This document shows positions 26,205-34,154 of a stretch of 64,000 bases of DNA, piece after piece. A program made the position numbers and the translations under genes. The first letter of the stretch is position 1, and every line of letters begins with the position of its first letter. The stretch comes from Clostridium sporogenes (GTDB lineage Bacteria > Bacillota > Clostridia > Clostridiales > Clostridiaceae), in assembly GCF_001020205.1 (NCBI RefSeq), contig NZ_CP011663.1, positions 2,666,001 to 2,730,000 on the forward strand. Direction: 5' to 3'. Below the pieces are notes generated by a model. The model made no database searches, had not been told where the DNA came from, and worked only from the letters and a program-made list of their open reading frames with translations.

Positions 26205-26309
26205 CTACATAACTATTTTAAATATCAAGCATACTAATAGAGCTATAGTAATTAATTTAATGGTTATCTTTAGTATTAATTTAAATAATACTTTTAAATC
26301 TTTACTCAT
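26205..26309 (-). CDS. Small membrane peptide, 34 aa
   Basis: MSKDLKVLFKLILKITIKLI... continues as a hydrophobic helix to FKIVM. The ribosome site is weak. With the 39-aa peptide at 26362 it forms a pair of small membrane peptides, which could be holin-like or type I toxin-like. Confidence 0.4.
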   Translation of the reverse strand: MSKDLKVLFKLILKITIKLITIALLVCLIFKIVM

Positions 26310-26337
26310 ATCATTCAAGGTGGTATTATAAGAGTAA

Positions 26338-26355
26338 GGGAGGAGTGTTCCTCCC
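26338..26355. terminator. Compact hairpin between small peptide genes
   Basis: GGGAGGA and TCCTCCC form a 7-bp stem with a GTGT loop. No long T-run follows, so it may be a processing or control element rather than a terminator. Confidence 0.4.
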
Positions 26356-26361
26356 CTGTGT

Positions 26362-26481
26362 TCATAACAAATCATATAATTGTTTCAGTAGCATTATTAT
26401 GATTGTTATTTTTACCAGTAGCTTGATAACTATTCCCAGTAGTTTATCAAGCTTTTTCAATTTTCTTATCCATTTGACCAC
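26362..26481 (-). CDS. Small membrane peptide, 39 aa, strong expression signals
   Basis: A GTG start follows AGGAGGTGAGG. MVKWIRKLKKLDKLLGIVIK leads into LLVKITIIIMLL, a single amphipathic to membrane helix with a basic N-terminus, then QLYDLL. A perfect sigma-A promoter with an operator-like palindrome lies just upstream. Basic, membrane-active peptides of this size include type I toxins and small holins. Two plus-strand small-RNA cassettes follow to the right. Confidence 0.5.
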   Translation of the reverse strand: MVKWIRKLKKLDKLLGIVIKLLVKITIIIMLLKQLYDLL

Positions 26482-26509
26482 CTTTTTTCCTCACCTCCTT
26501 ACAATTATA

Positions 26510-26538
26510 ATTATACTACACGTAGTATAAGAAGTCAA
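26510..26538 (-). promoter_or_regulatory. Sigma-A promoter with palindromic operator
   Basis: On the minus strand TTGACT (26533-26538), 17 bases, TATAAT (26510-26515). The spacer holds ATACTAC-N2-GTAGTAT (26513-26528), a perfect 7+2+7 palindrome. Confidence 0.75.
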
Positions 26539-26644
26539 TGCTTTTATTGAAATATTTATATTATTTATAATAATTTTTCCAATAAAAAAAGATACTTCCA
26601 TTACAGAAGTACCCTTTAACATATTTTAGGTAAATGTAAAAGCT

Positions 26645-26746
26645 TTGATTAAAGTATCTATATCTTGGATATAATAAAAATGACTAAAACATAGCACCAA
26701 TATAAAAATTCCACAACAAAAGAACCCCATTTATTGGGGTTCTTTT
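26645..26746 (+). ncRNA. Putative small RNA cassette, copy 1
   Basis: TTGATT (26645-26650), 19 bases, TATAAT (26670-26675) as a promoter, then about 70 bases without a reading frame and a strong terminator, AAAAGAACCCC/GGGGTTCTTTT (26718-26746). Copy 2 has the same order. Confidence 0.5.
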
Positions 26747-26896
26747 TTATATTATGAAGGAGGTCTATAATTAACCTATTGGGAAGCCGTTATATTTAAT
26801 ATTCTATAAATGTTAAAAAATTCCTCTAAATAAAAAAATAAAAGGTACTCCCATAATAGAAGCACCTTTAAAAATTTACATATTATATATTTCCGA

Positions 26897-26999
26897 TTGA
26901 TTAATTTTTCTACACCTGGATATAATAGAAATAATCCAATACTACACTAACCTATATAAAAATCCACAACAAAAGAACCCTATTTATTAGGGTTCTTTT
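26897..26999 (+). ncRNA. Putative small RNA cassette, copy 2
   Basis: TTGATT (26897-26902), 18 bases, TATAAT (26921-26926), then about 70 bases and the terminator AAAAGAACCCT/AGGGTTCTTTT (26971-26999). The stretch ATAAAAAT(T)CCACAACAAAAGAAC is shared with copy 1. Each cassette is preceded by a GGTACTCCC-type hairpin like that after the endolysin gene. The rest of 26539-27038 holds no gene. Confidence 0.5.
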
Positions 27000-27038
27000 G
27001 TTTAAATACAAAGTTTTATGTTTAACTTATACTTAAAT

Positions 27039-28208
27039 CTAGCTAATCTCTTCATCTATATTTTTATTTTCTATAACTTTGGAAATTTCTATTTTTTTAT
27101 CTAATTCTACTAAGAAACCTTGTATAATTTCATCTATATTACATAAATTAAGAAAATAAAAAATATTTCTATATATATTTTCATTCTTTACATCTATACC
27201 CATGCATAATTGTGGATAACTGCCATAACAAAACTTGTCAAATATGATAACCATATAATCTTTCCATTTACGATCATTGGTACCTATACAATGATTATCT
27301 TGATTTATGCTTTTAATTAATGATGATTTATATGTTATTGCAGCCTTTATCATTCCTTCGGTACATTTTAGTATTTTTAAATCATCATCACATTTTTTTC
27401 CTTCTGAAAATATTGCTACTTTTTTATACGTGTTTAAAGATGTAAGATATCTAAAATGAACTCTTACATCTTGAGGATTGAAAAAGCACTCTGATACATT
27501 TTTACATATATCATCAATAAAATAATTTAATGATATTTCCTTCATTTCTATGCTAGTATCTTTAGTTTCTATATAATTTTTTATTGCAACCTCAGTTCTT
27601 CTTGCCATAATATCATTGAATTGTAATAATTTGTAGGTATTTAATGGTATTTCACTTATAAATGATTTATCTAGTGGAATATTATTATTATATGGAAGTT
27701 CTAAGTAAACTCCTTCTTCTATAGCTCTATTTAATGATTTTTCTTTCTGTTTATATATACTTGCTTGCCTCTTATAGTGTTCTATCTGTTCATTTAATTC
27801 ATTTATTTTTTCTTGATATTCTTTACTATTAATTTCTTTTTGTGCTTTTAGTGATGTTAATTCTTGATAACTCTTCTTGAGACTTTCATCTCCAAATAAA
27901 AAATTTATAATATTTAAATTTACTGGTACATCTTTTTTAAATTTTAAGTAAACTATAAAAATTGAAATTAATATAACAATAGTTATACTCATTGTCATAA
28001 TCCAACCAACCGTATAACTTATTATATTACCTGAAGTTACAAAACTTCCTGAATCTTTCATAACCTTATATATAACAAAAAACAAAGCAAAAGGTCCAGT
28101 GGTGGTGCTTACTACTGCCCATGCTTTATTAAATGAAAAATATAAAATACAAAATGTAATTCCCGATATAATTCCTATCCCTACTCCTATAATATGAAAT
28201 TCATTCAA
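27039..28208 (-). CDS. Membrane protein with coiled coil and GAF-like C-terminus; possible PanT-type partner
   Basis: Three membrane helices (about residues 5-25, 29-50, 63-88), a Lys/Glu/Gln-rich coiled coil (110-165) and a cytosolic domain follow. The last part (VRVHFRYLTSLNTYKKVAIF, then DYMVIIFD and LCMGIDVKNENIYRNIFYFL) has the strand-helix rhythm of a GAF-like sensor. The gene begins 33 bases after a Panacea-domain gene in one operon. Panacea antitoxins neutralise varied toxins, including membrane ones, so this is the natural candidate toxin. A sensor or anti-phage effector role is also possible. Confidence 0.55.
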   Translation of the reverse strand: MNEFHIIGVGIGIISGITFCILYFSFNKAWAVVSTTTGPFALFFVIYKVMKDSGSFVTSGNIISYTVGWIMTMSITIVILISIFIVYLKFKKDVPVNLNIINFLFGDESLKKSYQELTSLKAQKEINSKEYQEKINELNEQIEHYKRQASIYKQKEKSLNRAIEEGVYLELPYNNNIPLDKSFISEIPLNTYKLLQFNDIMARRTEVAIKNYIETKDTSIEMKEISLNYFIDDICKNVSECFFNPQDVRVHFRYLTSLNTYKKVAIFSEGKKCDDDLKILKCTEGMIKAAITYKSSLIKSINQDNHCIGTNDRKWKDYMVIIFDKFCYGSYPQLCMGIDVKNENIYRNIFYFLNLCNIDEIIQGFLVELDKKIEISKVIENKNIDEEIS

Positions 28209-28241
28209 TTACTCATCCCCCAGTTTTACTCAAGCCAAGCA

Positions 28242-28757
28242 TTATGAAAATTGACTATAATATCTTTTTATTGATTCATTACAAATAACCTTTTCTGATC
28301 TTGCAGATGCAGGTAAATCACCCCTAGTAGCTTTCCAAGGCTCTTCTTGGTGAGTCATACGTTCTAAAATTTTCGCAGTATACTGTCCATAATTATCCCA
28401 AATCATATTTAAAACATATCTTTCCTTTTCATCAAACAGATTTAAATTAAAAGTATTCATAAGCTCCTCAATTGGCTCTGCACATTTATGAGAATACCTT
28501 CTATATAAATCAACATTAACAGGCCCATGTACCCACGCTTGGAATTCCCCATTAAATAATTCTTTATTATTCCAGACTAAACTCCAAGCTTGAGCATAAA
28601 AACATAACTTTTGTAATTTTAAATGGGTTAATCTTTCATTGCAAATACATTCATTATCATTAACTGAACGATATATGAAATAATTTGCAACATCAAATAT
28701 ATTTATCATCTTTTCATCCCCCATAACCTTATAAAAAAGCTCTATAATTTTACCCAT
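28242..28757 (-). CDS. Panacea-domain antitoxin (PanA/SocA-like, DUF4065)
   Basis: MINIFDVANYFIYRS, then THLKLQKLCFYAQAWSLVW, the acidic NGEFQAWVHGPVNVDLYRRY and TAKILERMTHQEEPWK are the conserved blocks of the Panacea (SocA-like) domain. Such proteins act as antitoxins, and SocA is a proteolytic adaptor. Two starts are possible: ATG at 28757 (GAGGTATGAGAT) and ATG at 28709 (GGGGGATG, five bases away); the second gives the usual family N-terminus. The promoter upstream is flanked by 13-bp inverted repeats, which suggests self-repression. Confidence 0.85.
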   Translation of the reverse strand: MGKIIELFYKVMGDEKMINIFDVANYFIYRSVNDNECICNERLTHLKLQKLCFYAQAWSLVWNNKELFNGEFQAWVHGPVNVDLYRRYSHKCAEPIEELMNTFNLNLFDEKERYVLNMIWDNYGQYTAKILERMTHQEEPWKATRGDLPASARSEKVICNESIKRYYSQFS

Positions 28758-28785
28758 ATCTCATACCTCACATTTTACAATATAC

Positions 28786-28858
28786 AATATTGAAATTTAT
28801 TGGTACAAGCTATATCTTTTTCTATATAATACCATAAGCCAACTTAAATTTCAATATT
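28786..28858 (-). promoter_or_regulatory. panA promoter with two 13-bp operator half-sites
   Basis: On the minus strand TTGAAA (28849-28854), 17 bases, TATTAT (28826-28831). AATATTGAAATTT (28786-28798) and AAATTTCAATATT (28846-28858) are perfect inverted copies, one over the -35 and one downstream of the start site. Confidence 0.7.
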
Positions 28859-28951
28859 CTACAATACTCTTGATTTATAATTAACCTTACTCACCTTAAT
28901 TAATTCTATTTGTAAATTTTAACCAATATTCATAATATTAAACAAATAAAA

Positions 28952-28981
28952 AAAGGTACTCCCATAAAAGAGAGTACCTTT
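28952..28981 (-). terminator. Late-operon terminator after the endolysin gene
   Basis: AAAGGTACTC and GAGTACCTTT form a 10-bp stem followed by TTTTTATTTG on the minus strand. Confidence 0.85.
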
Positions 28982-28984
28982 AAA

Positions 28985-29221
28985 TTATTTAATATAATCT
29001 AAAACAGCTTTTAAAGTATCATATCTATCATTTCCAGATATGATTTTTGAAAGTTTAATACCTTTATAATTTGAAGCATTGCCACCTACAGCTATAATTG
29101 TTTCTACACAACTATAATCAAAATTCCTTGTAGCTAATAATGTAGGACAGTTTAATTTATCCGCTACATACTCTGCACCTCTTTGATCTAATGGATAATA
29201 ATATACTACTAATGTTTTCAC
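28985..29221 (-). CDS. Internal start giving the free endolysin C-terminal domain (78 aa)
   Basis: Within the endolysin gene GGGAGGAG (29228-29235) lies 6 bases before an in-frame GTG (29219-29221), exactly at the domain border. CTP1L and CD27L make a separate C-terminal domain from such a secondary start, which takes part in the oligomeric enzyme. Here it is predicted from sequence only. Confidence 0.65.
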   Translation of the reverse strand: MKTLVVYYYPLDQRGAEYVADKLNCPTLLATRNFDYSCVETIIAVGGNASNYKGIKLSKIISGNDRYDTLKAVLDYIK

Positions 29222-30052
29222 TTTCTTCTCCTCCCTTTTTGGTTGAGTTGGTTTAATACCTAATTTTTTATTATATTCTTGTTTTAATCTATCCCATGTA
29301 TTAGCTCCTACAATTCCATCTACAGCAAGGTTGCAATCCTTCTGGAAAGCTTTTATAGCTGTAATAGTTCCATTACCTATAATTCCATCTATACCACTAT
29401 TACCTATAGGGTAGCCTATCGTAACAAGCATCTTTTGTATTTGCATTTCTTTTGTTTCTACTGAATTTGTAGTTTTGCCTATGAATATTCCATCTGTGAA
29501 ATTATTCATATCTACACGAGTACTAACACCATTTATACGACCATCCTCCGTATATTGATGCCCTACAACGCTAAAACCTGTTGTCATTGGTGTATTTACT
29601 CCATAATGAGCTATCCACCCTGGATATTTTTTAACTCTACTATCTAAGTTATCCCTACCAAAGTAACCTCCTGTATATATTAAACAATTATAGCCACTTA
29701 AAGCCTTGAATTTAGTTAAGAATTGTATACATCTATCTGATATTTGCTTTTGACTTCTACCCATATTATTTGTTTCTATATCCAATGTTGGAATTATGTT
29801 AAATTTTTTATCTTTTATAGAATTCCAAAAATCTATAGCCTGTTGTGATGGATCTGTTTTTTCTGACATGAAATGATAAAATCCTATATTTAATCCTGCT
29901 GCTTTAGCACCATTATAATGTTGTCCTAATAGTGGATCTATATATTGCACTCCTTCTGTAGCTTTTATAATTACTATGTTACAGCCACTAGACTTTACAG
30001 CACCAAAATTAATGTTACCATTATGCATACTTATGTCTATTCCTTTAGCCAT
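28985..30052 (-). CDS. Endolysin: GH25 muramidase + PG-binding + CTP1L-type C-terminal domain
   Basis: Residues 1-195 are a GH25 lysozyme: GIDISMHNG with the catalytic Asp near the start, TLDIETNN with the DxE pair, and FSVVGHQYTEDGRINGVSTRVDMN. It cuts the glycan backbone of peptidoglycan. Residues about 205-265 form a PG_binding_1 domain (GIDGIIGNGTITAIKAFQKD). The last 78 residues (LVVYYYPLDQRGAEYVADKL to KAVLDYIK) match the C-terminal domain of clostridial endolysins such as CTP1L and CD27L. A good internal ribosome site precedes this domain. It is encoded last in the late operon, after the holin. Confidence 0.93.
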   Translation of the reverse strand: MAKGIDISMHNGNINFGAVKSSGCNIVIIKATEGVQYIDPLLGQHYNGAKAAGLNIGFYHFMSEKTDPSQQAIDFWNSIKDKKFNIIPTLDIETNNMGRSQKQISDRCIQFLTKFKALSGYNCLIYTGGYFGRDNLDSRVKKYPGWIAHYGVNTPMTTGFSVVGHQYTEDGRINGVSTRVDMNNFTDGIFIGKTTNSVETKEMQIQKMLVTIGYPIGNSGIDGIIGNGTITAIKAFQKDCNLAVDGIVGANTWDRLKQEYNKKLGIKPTQPKREEKKVKTLVVYYYPLDQRGAEYVADKLNCPTLLATRNFDYSCVETIIAVGGNASNYKGIKLSKIISGNDRYDTLKAVLDYIK

Positions 30053-30086
30053 CTTATAACCTCCTTAAAATTAAAAAGAACAGGCA

Positions 30087-30503
30087 TTAATCCTGCTCTT
30101 TAATTTCTTTTTTATTTCCTTCCCTAAGTTGTATTAACATATCTTTAAGCTTATCTGGAACTGGTACACCTGCCTTAGTTGCATTTTCTAATATACTTAT
30201 ACCTTCCATACTTGCATAGAAAAATATAACCATACTTCTAATTATTCCATTTGCTCCAGTAACATTATCTACAGATACCCCAACACTAACAATTATAAGT
30301 ATTATTATTTTTTTAGCTAATCCCTTGAATCCTGCACTGGAGCTTAAACTCTTGTCCTTACCTGCACAAATTAATCCTGTAATATAATCTAGGACCATAA
30401 GTAGTAACAATGTCTTTAATGCCATATCTAATCCTCCAAAGAAATAATTTGCACAAGCTCCCACTCCTGCTATAATTGTACTCAATATTTTATCCCATTT
30501 CAT
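30087..30503 (-). CDS. Phage holin (TcdE / Bacteriophage_holin_4 family)
   Basis: A 138-residue protein with about three membrane helices (MALKTLLLLMVLDYITGLI, then GLAKKIIILIIVSVGVSVDN and GIIRSMVIFFYASMEG). The block DYITGL, the K-rich GKDKSLSS...GFKGLAKK loop and SMEGISILENATKAGVPVP are the holin_4 signature. It makes holes in the membrane so the endolysin can reach the wall. It precedes the endolysin gene by 35 bases. Confidence 0.92.
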   Translation of the reverse strand: MKWDKILSTIIAGVGACANYFFGGLDMALKTLLLLMVLDYITGLICAGKDKSLSSSAGFKGLAKKIIILIIVSVGVSVDNVTGANGIIRSMVIFFYASMEGISILENATKAGVPVPDKLKDMLIQLREGNKKEIKEQD

Positions 30504-30691
30504 TTTTTAACCTTCCTTCTTAATAAAAATAGGCAAAATAAAAACACCTATTCGGTGCCTACTTTACCTTTATAGTTTTTACTCGTTTCACACTAATTAG
30601 AATTCCAATAACATTTATTATATATGGCATATCAATTATGATTGAATTTAAATAAAATTTACCATTATAGTCAATAACCCCTATATTATGA

Positions 30692-30697
30692 TATAAT
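30692..30697 (+). promoter_or_regulatory. TATAAT -10 box of the moron gene
   Basis: TATAAT 24 bases before the ATG at 30721; no good -35 is seen. It allows expression independent of the minus-strand late operon. Confidence 0.5.
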
Positions 30698-30720
30698 TTT
30701 TAATGATAGGAGGTGATATT

Positions 30721-31689
30721 ATGTCAAATCATTGGAAAAAAAGTTTTCGCAAAGTCCCTCGTGAAATAGTTACTAAGCTGGAATCTCTAAAATCAGATGA
30801 TGTTGTTGTTGCTTGTGTAAAAAAAATACCATTAACTGATATTCAAACAGGTATCTATAAACATTTAAATATAACTATAAACGATGGAAATATTTCTTAT
30901 GATAAAATAATTGTACCTGATCCTAAAACTGGTAGATATTCTCGATATAATCTTCATGGCAAAGTAATTCCATTAAAAAATCTCCCAAAGGTGAACAAAT
31001 ATTATTCTGTAGATGTTCCTAATTTTGGTGATTGGTCTAAAGGTTCACATGAAATTACATGGAATAAAAAAATATATCAAAAAAAATATATGCTTCCAAG
31101 AGAAATTTACTTAAATGTTGAACTCCTTAGTTATGATCAAGCTAACTACATTTTTAAATTTTCATTAGATACTATATTAATTAAGGATCAGGTTGATTTA
31201 ATGGATGAATTGCTTTTTCATTGTTGTTTACTTCAAGAAAATACAGGTCTATGTGACATATTTGAAGCAAACGCTAAAAATGAGGACTACATCAAAACAC
31301 TATATGTTGGTTGGGAATTGCTTCCTCCAGGGATAAAATATTCTGAAGTTCTTAGTAAAATTTTTAAAAAATCTAAAAGTCTTTCTCCAGAATCAGAAGC
31401 TATAATTAAAGAACGACTCCAATTTTTCAAAACATTGAAAATCAAAAATTCAATCTTAGGTGAAAGTAAATTTAATCGTTACTTTGGAGCTATATTTGAT
31501 AATGGTTATGTTTTACTCGAAAATGTTAAATACGGAAATGCTATTTATATATTTAAAGATAATTGGCAAGAATTAAGCAAACTTAGCCGAATTGAACTTC
31601 AACGTATAAATAGCAAAGATGTCATAAGAATTCCTCACTCAACAAACTGGAAAAATAATGTTAAACAAGCCTTAAAAGGAGCATCTTAA
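30721..31689 (+). CDS. Plus-strand moron inserted in the late operon, 322 aa, unknown
   Basis: ATG at 30721 after AGGAGGTGATATT. The protein is soluble, Lys-rich and unrecognised: MSNHWKKSFRKVPREIVTKL..., a middle part with HCCLLQENTG, and a basic end HSTNWKNNVKQALKGAS. It stands between XkdX and holin on the strand opposite to all late genes, with its own -10 box and terminator. This is the arrangement of a moron: a gene carried by the phage and expressed in the lysogen, often for superinfection defence or host fitness. Confidence 0.65.
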   Translation: MSNHWKKSFRKVPREIVTKLESLKSDDVVVACVKKIPLTDIQTGIYKHLNITINDGNISYDKIIVPDPKTGRYSRYNLHGKVIPLKNLPKVNKYYSVDVPNFGDWSKGSHEITWNKKIYQKKYMLPREIYLNVELLSYDQANYIFKFSLDTILIKDQVDLMDELLFHCCLLQENTGLCDIFEANAKNEDYIKTLYVGWELLPPGIKYSEVLSKIFKKSKSLSPESEAIIKERLQFFKTLKIKNSILGESKFNRYFGAIFDNGYVLLENVKYGNAIYIFKDNWQELSKLSRIELQRINSKDVIRIPHSTNWKNNVKQALKGAS

Positions 31690-31699
31690 TAGGTGCTCC
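31678..31699 (+). terminator. Terminator of the moron
   Basis: GGAGCA and TGCTCC pair over a 10-base loop, followed by a pyrimidine-rich CTTCTTTC; it overlaps the convergent small ORF end. Confidence 0.65.
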
Positions 31700-31844
31700 C
31701 TTCTTTCATTTTTAAAACTATATCTCTACAATATTCTAGTCCTTGCTTAAAACCTTTATTCTTATCCTCACTCCAATAATCATTATTTTTATTTTTATAA
31801 AATTCAATTTCATTTTGTAAAATTTTTAAAATTATATTTAACAT
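31686..31844 (-). CDS. Small phage protein, 52 aa
   Basis: ATG at 31842-31844 after AAGGTGATAAT. MLNIILKILQNEIEFYKNKN... is helical, with WSEDKNKGFKQGLEYCRDIV behind it. The gene follows XkdX and converges with the moron, overlapping its last four bases. No known function. Confidence 0.55.
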   Translation of the reverse strand: MLNIILKILQNEIEFYKNKNNDYWSEDKNKGFKQGLEYCRDIVLKMKEGSTY

Positions 31845-31889
31845 ATTATCACCTTTTCTGTATTATTTAGTTGTTTCGTCTTATTATAT

Positions 31890-32036
31890 CTATTGTGTAA
31901 CAAAATCTTTATTACAAATTGTTTTAAATTCTTCTGGTGTTATTTCTCCAAAAGGATTCTCTATACATTTTACCGCCTGTCTTAATAATTCCACCCCTAT
32001 TGCTCCCATATCAAATGCCATTTTCCAAAAACTCAT
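31890..32036 (-). CDS. XkdX family phage protein
   Basis: The 48-residue protein MSFWKMAFDMGAIGVELLRQ..., then PFGEITPEEFKTICNKDF, is the XkdX family, tiny proteins encoded after tail fibres in Bacillus and Clostridium phages. Its ATG overlaps the stop of the preceding gene. Confidence 0.85.
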   Translation of the reverse strand: MSFWKMAFDMGAIGVELLRQAVKCIENPFGEITPEEFKTICNKDFVTQ

Positions 32037-32437
32037 TATTGATTACCACCTTTCTTTAAATTCATAACTTCTACCTTTAAATTAGCAACTTCTTTAGTTA
32101 GATTTACAGCTAAAGCATCTTTCTTCATATTATTAATTTTTTCTTGTGCTAAATTTTCTGTGAGAGTTTTAATTTTTTCTTCTAAAGTTTCCTCTTTAGA
32201 TTTTGGAATATCTTCATATTCATAAAATATTTTTCCTTCTATTGGATTCCAGTACATAGTTGCTTGCTTACCTTCTATTTGTTTTGGTTCTATAATACTT
32301 TCTAAGAGTATCCCTTCTTGTTCTAATTCTTCTTTTGTCTTTCCTAATCCATGCTTTTCATCAAAAGGCATGTAATGTATGTAACCTATCGAATATTTTT
32401 CATTTGTAATTTTTGTTAATCTTGATAAAAATATCAT
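32036..32437 (-). CDS. Tail-fibre-associated phage protein, 133 aa
   Basis: The first half (GYIHYMPFDEKHGLGKTKEE, then QATMYWNPIEGKIFYEYED) is a small fold common downstream of clostridial tail fibres; the second half is a coiled coil (LEEKIKTLTENLAQEKI...). It starts one base after the fibre gene stop, so the two are translated together. Role unknown; possibly a fibre cap or chaperone. Confidence 0.6.
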   Translation of the reverse strand: MIFLSRLTKITNEKYSIGYIHYMPFDEKHGLGKTKEELEQEGILLESIIEPKQIEGKQATMYWNPIEGKIFYEYEDIPKSKEETLEEKIKTLTENLAQEKINNMKKDALAVNLTKEVANLKVEVMNLKKGGNQ

Positions 32438-32438
32438 A

Positions 32439-34154
32439 TTAAATACCTCCTAGTAGAGTATTCACAAATGTGAATAAAATATTTGAATTGTAAAATGTAT
32501 CTATAGTAAAATCTCCTGAATATTTTTCCTTTAATTGTAGAATTTGCGGTGTTGCACTAGATGATCCCGGTACATATGAAATATATAAAATATTATCCTT
32601 AATTAATGTAGTTGCAGAATATTGAAAATAAGAAATATAATTATTGTCCGTTATTTCTTTGACAAAAGACAGGTCATAATTATATATTAGAATCCTATAA
32701 GTACCTGTTGTTTGTAATATATATATATAACTATTTGTCATTATTATTTTAGGATAACTATCAGGCTCTCTTAAATCCTTTTTTAAAATTATTTGTTTCG
32801 TTTCTATATTATAGATATAAATAGTAGTTTTTTGTGTATAGTAGGTGTAATAAACATGTAAAATATAATCCTTATTAATACATACTGATTGACCACTTGA
32901 AATAGATATTTTATAATCTTCTATTAAGTGACCTTCTTTACTGTATTTATATAAAACAGCGTGGTCATATAAGTATTTAAGCACATATAAATAATCACCT
33001 TTTACAACTATATTGACGATATCGGTATCATTGACAATATCTAAATATTTAGCACCTGTTTCAATTAGACTTATTTTGCTTGCCAGCGTACTAAAACTAT
33101 CGCTACCACTGGCACTTACACCTTTGCCAGTAACAGCAGTAGCTATTTTTTGTTTTCCATCACTGGCATACTGAAAAAGTTGTTTAGTTTGCTCTGTTAA
33201 AGATTTTCCCTTTAATTCTGTTGGTAATGCATTATCATTTATATTTCCAATTTCCTTCGTAATATCAGCCAATTGTGTCTCAATTGTTTGTCCATTTTCT
33301 GTAGTTATATCTGCTGCTTTAAGTTCTATATCTCCAGTTTTCTTATTTACAGACTTAACAGGGATATCAATATTTTCAACATCCTTCTTCAATTGTTCTA
33401 CATCTTTAGTTAATTTAGCTGCTATATTTCCATCCAGCTTATCTTTTAAGGTTTCAAACCAATTGTTAAAATCTTTCTCCCATATTCCTGTATTCTCAAA
33501 CCATTCATTCCATTGTTTTAGAAAATCTTCTGTACTTTCTTTATACCATTTATCAAAGGTTTCTTTCTTGTCTTTGGTCCACATAGCAATGTCTTTATCA
33601 TAAGCTTCTTTAGTTTTGGAATACCAATCTTGGAACTGATTAAATATTGCTGTGGTGTCTACTTGATCCACTACACCATGAACTATACCGCAAACATTTG
33701 AATTTAATCTCAAATCTGTTATATTGCTTTGAATAATACTTATAACTCCTGCTCTTACATATATATCTGCAATTCCTAGTTCATACATATCTGCATCCCT
33801 TTGTAAGCTTGGTGCCACTGGACTACTTGCAAAAGTACCCTTTTTAATAAATAGATTAACTTTTCTTGTGTTAAAATCTAACCTTAGAACAACCCTGTCT
33901 ATTCTATTTAATAAGCTATCCGCAACATCTATCTTTAATATAAAATCTCCTGTATTTTGATAGTAATATCCATTTATCCATCCTTTACCTGCTTGTACAG
34001 TTACAGACATATTATTATTATCTATTACTTGTAATCCTGTGGCTGGATTAGGGAACACACCATTTCCAATAAAGCTTGCAAAGTAAGATGCAAAATCTTC
34101 TGCCTTATATTTTCTATCCCCATTTATACTATTAAATACAAAACTTTTTTCCAT
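32439..34154 (-). CDS. Tail fibre / baseplate receptor-binding protein
   Basis: The 571-residue protein begins with a baseplate-attachment part (FNSINGDRKYKAEDFASYFA, then GVFPNPATGLQVIDNNNMSV and VQAGKGWINGYYYQ) as in many siphovirus upper baseplate proteins. A helical stalk rich in Trp and Lys follows (about 190-260), then a short collar-like part. The C-terminus is made of repeated beta strands (VLYKYSKEGHLIEDYKIS, TIYIYNIETKQIILKKDL, ILIYNYDLSFVKEI), a propeller-like head that probably binds the host receptor. Confidence 0.78.
   Translation of the reverse strand: MEKSFVFNSINGDRKYKAEDFASYFASFIGNGVFPNPATGLQVIDNNNMSVTVQAGKGWINGYYYQNTGDFILKIDVADSLLNRIDRVVLRLDFNTRKVNLFIKKGTFASSPVAPSLQRDADMYELGIADIYVRAGVISIIQSNITDLRLNSNVCGIVHGVVDQVDTTAIFNQFQDWYSKTKEAYDKDIAMWTKDKKETFDKWYKESTEDFLKQWNEWFENTGIWEKDFNNWFETLKDKLDGNIAAKLTKDVEQLKKDVENIDIPVKSVNKKTGDIELKAADITTENGQTIETQLADITKEIGNINDNALPTELKGKSLTEQTKQLFQYASDGKQKIATAVTGKGVSASGSDSFSTLASKISLIETGAKYLDIVNDTDIVNIVVKGDYLYVLKYLYDHAVLYKYSKEGHLIEDYKISISSGQSVCINKDYILHVYYTYYTQKTTIYIYNIETKQIILKKDLREPDSYPKIIMTNSYIYILQTTGTYRILIYNYDLSFVKEITDNNYISYFQYSATTLIKDNILYISYVPGSSSATPQILQLKEKYSGDFTIDTFYNSNILFTFVNTLLGGI

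Noticed and set aside
26345..26530. Plus-strand frame over the small membrane peptide gene
   Set aside because: Complement of the 39-aa gene and its promoter; no start signals.
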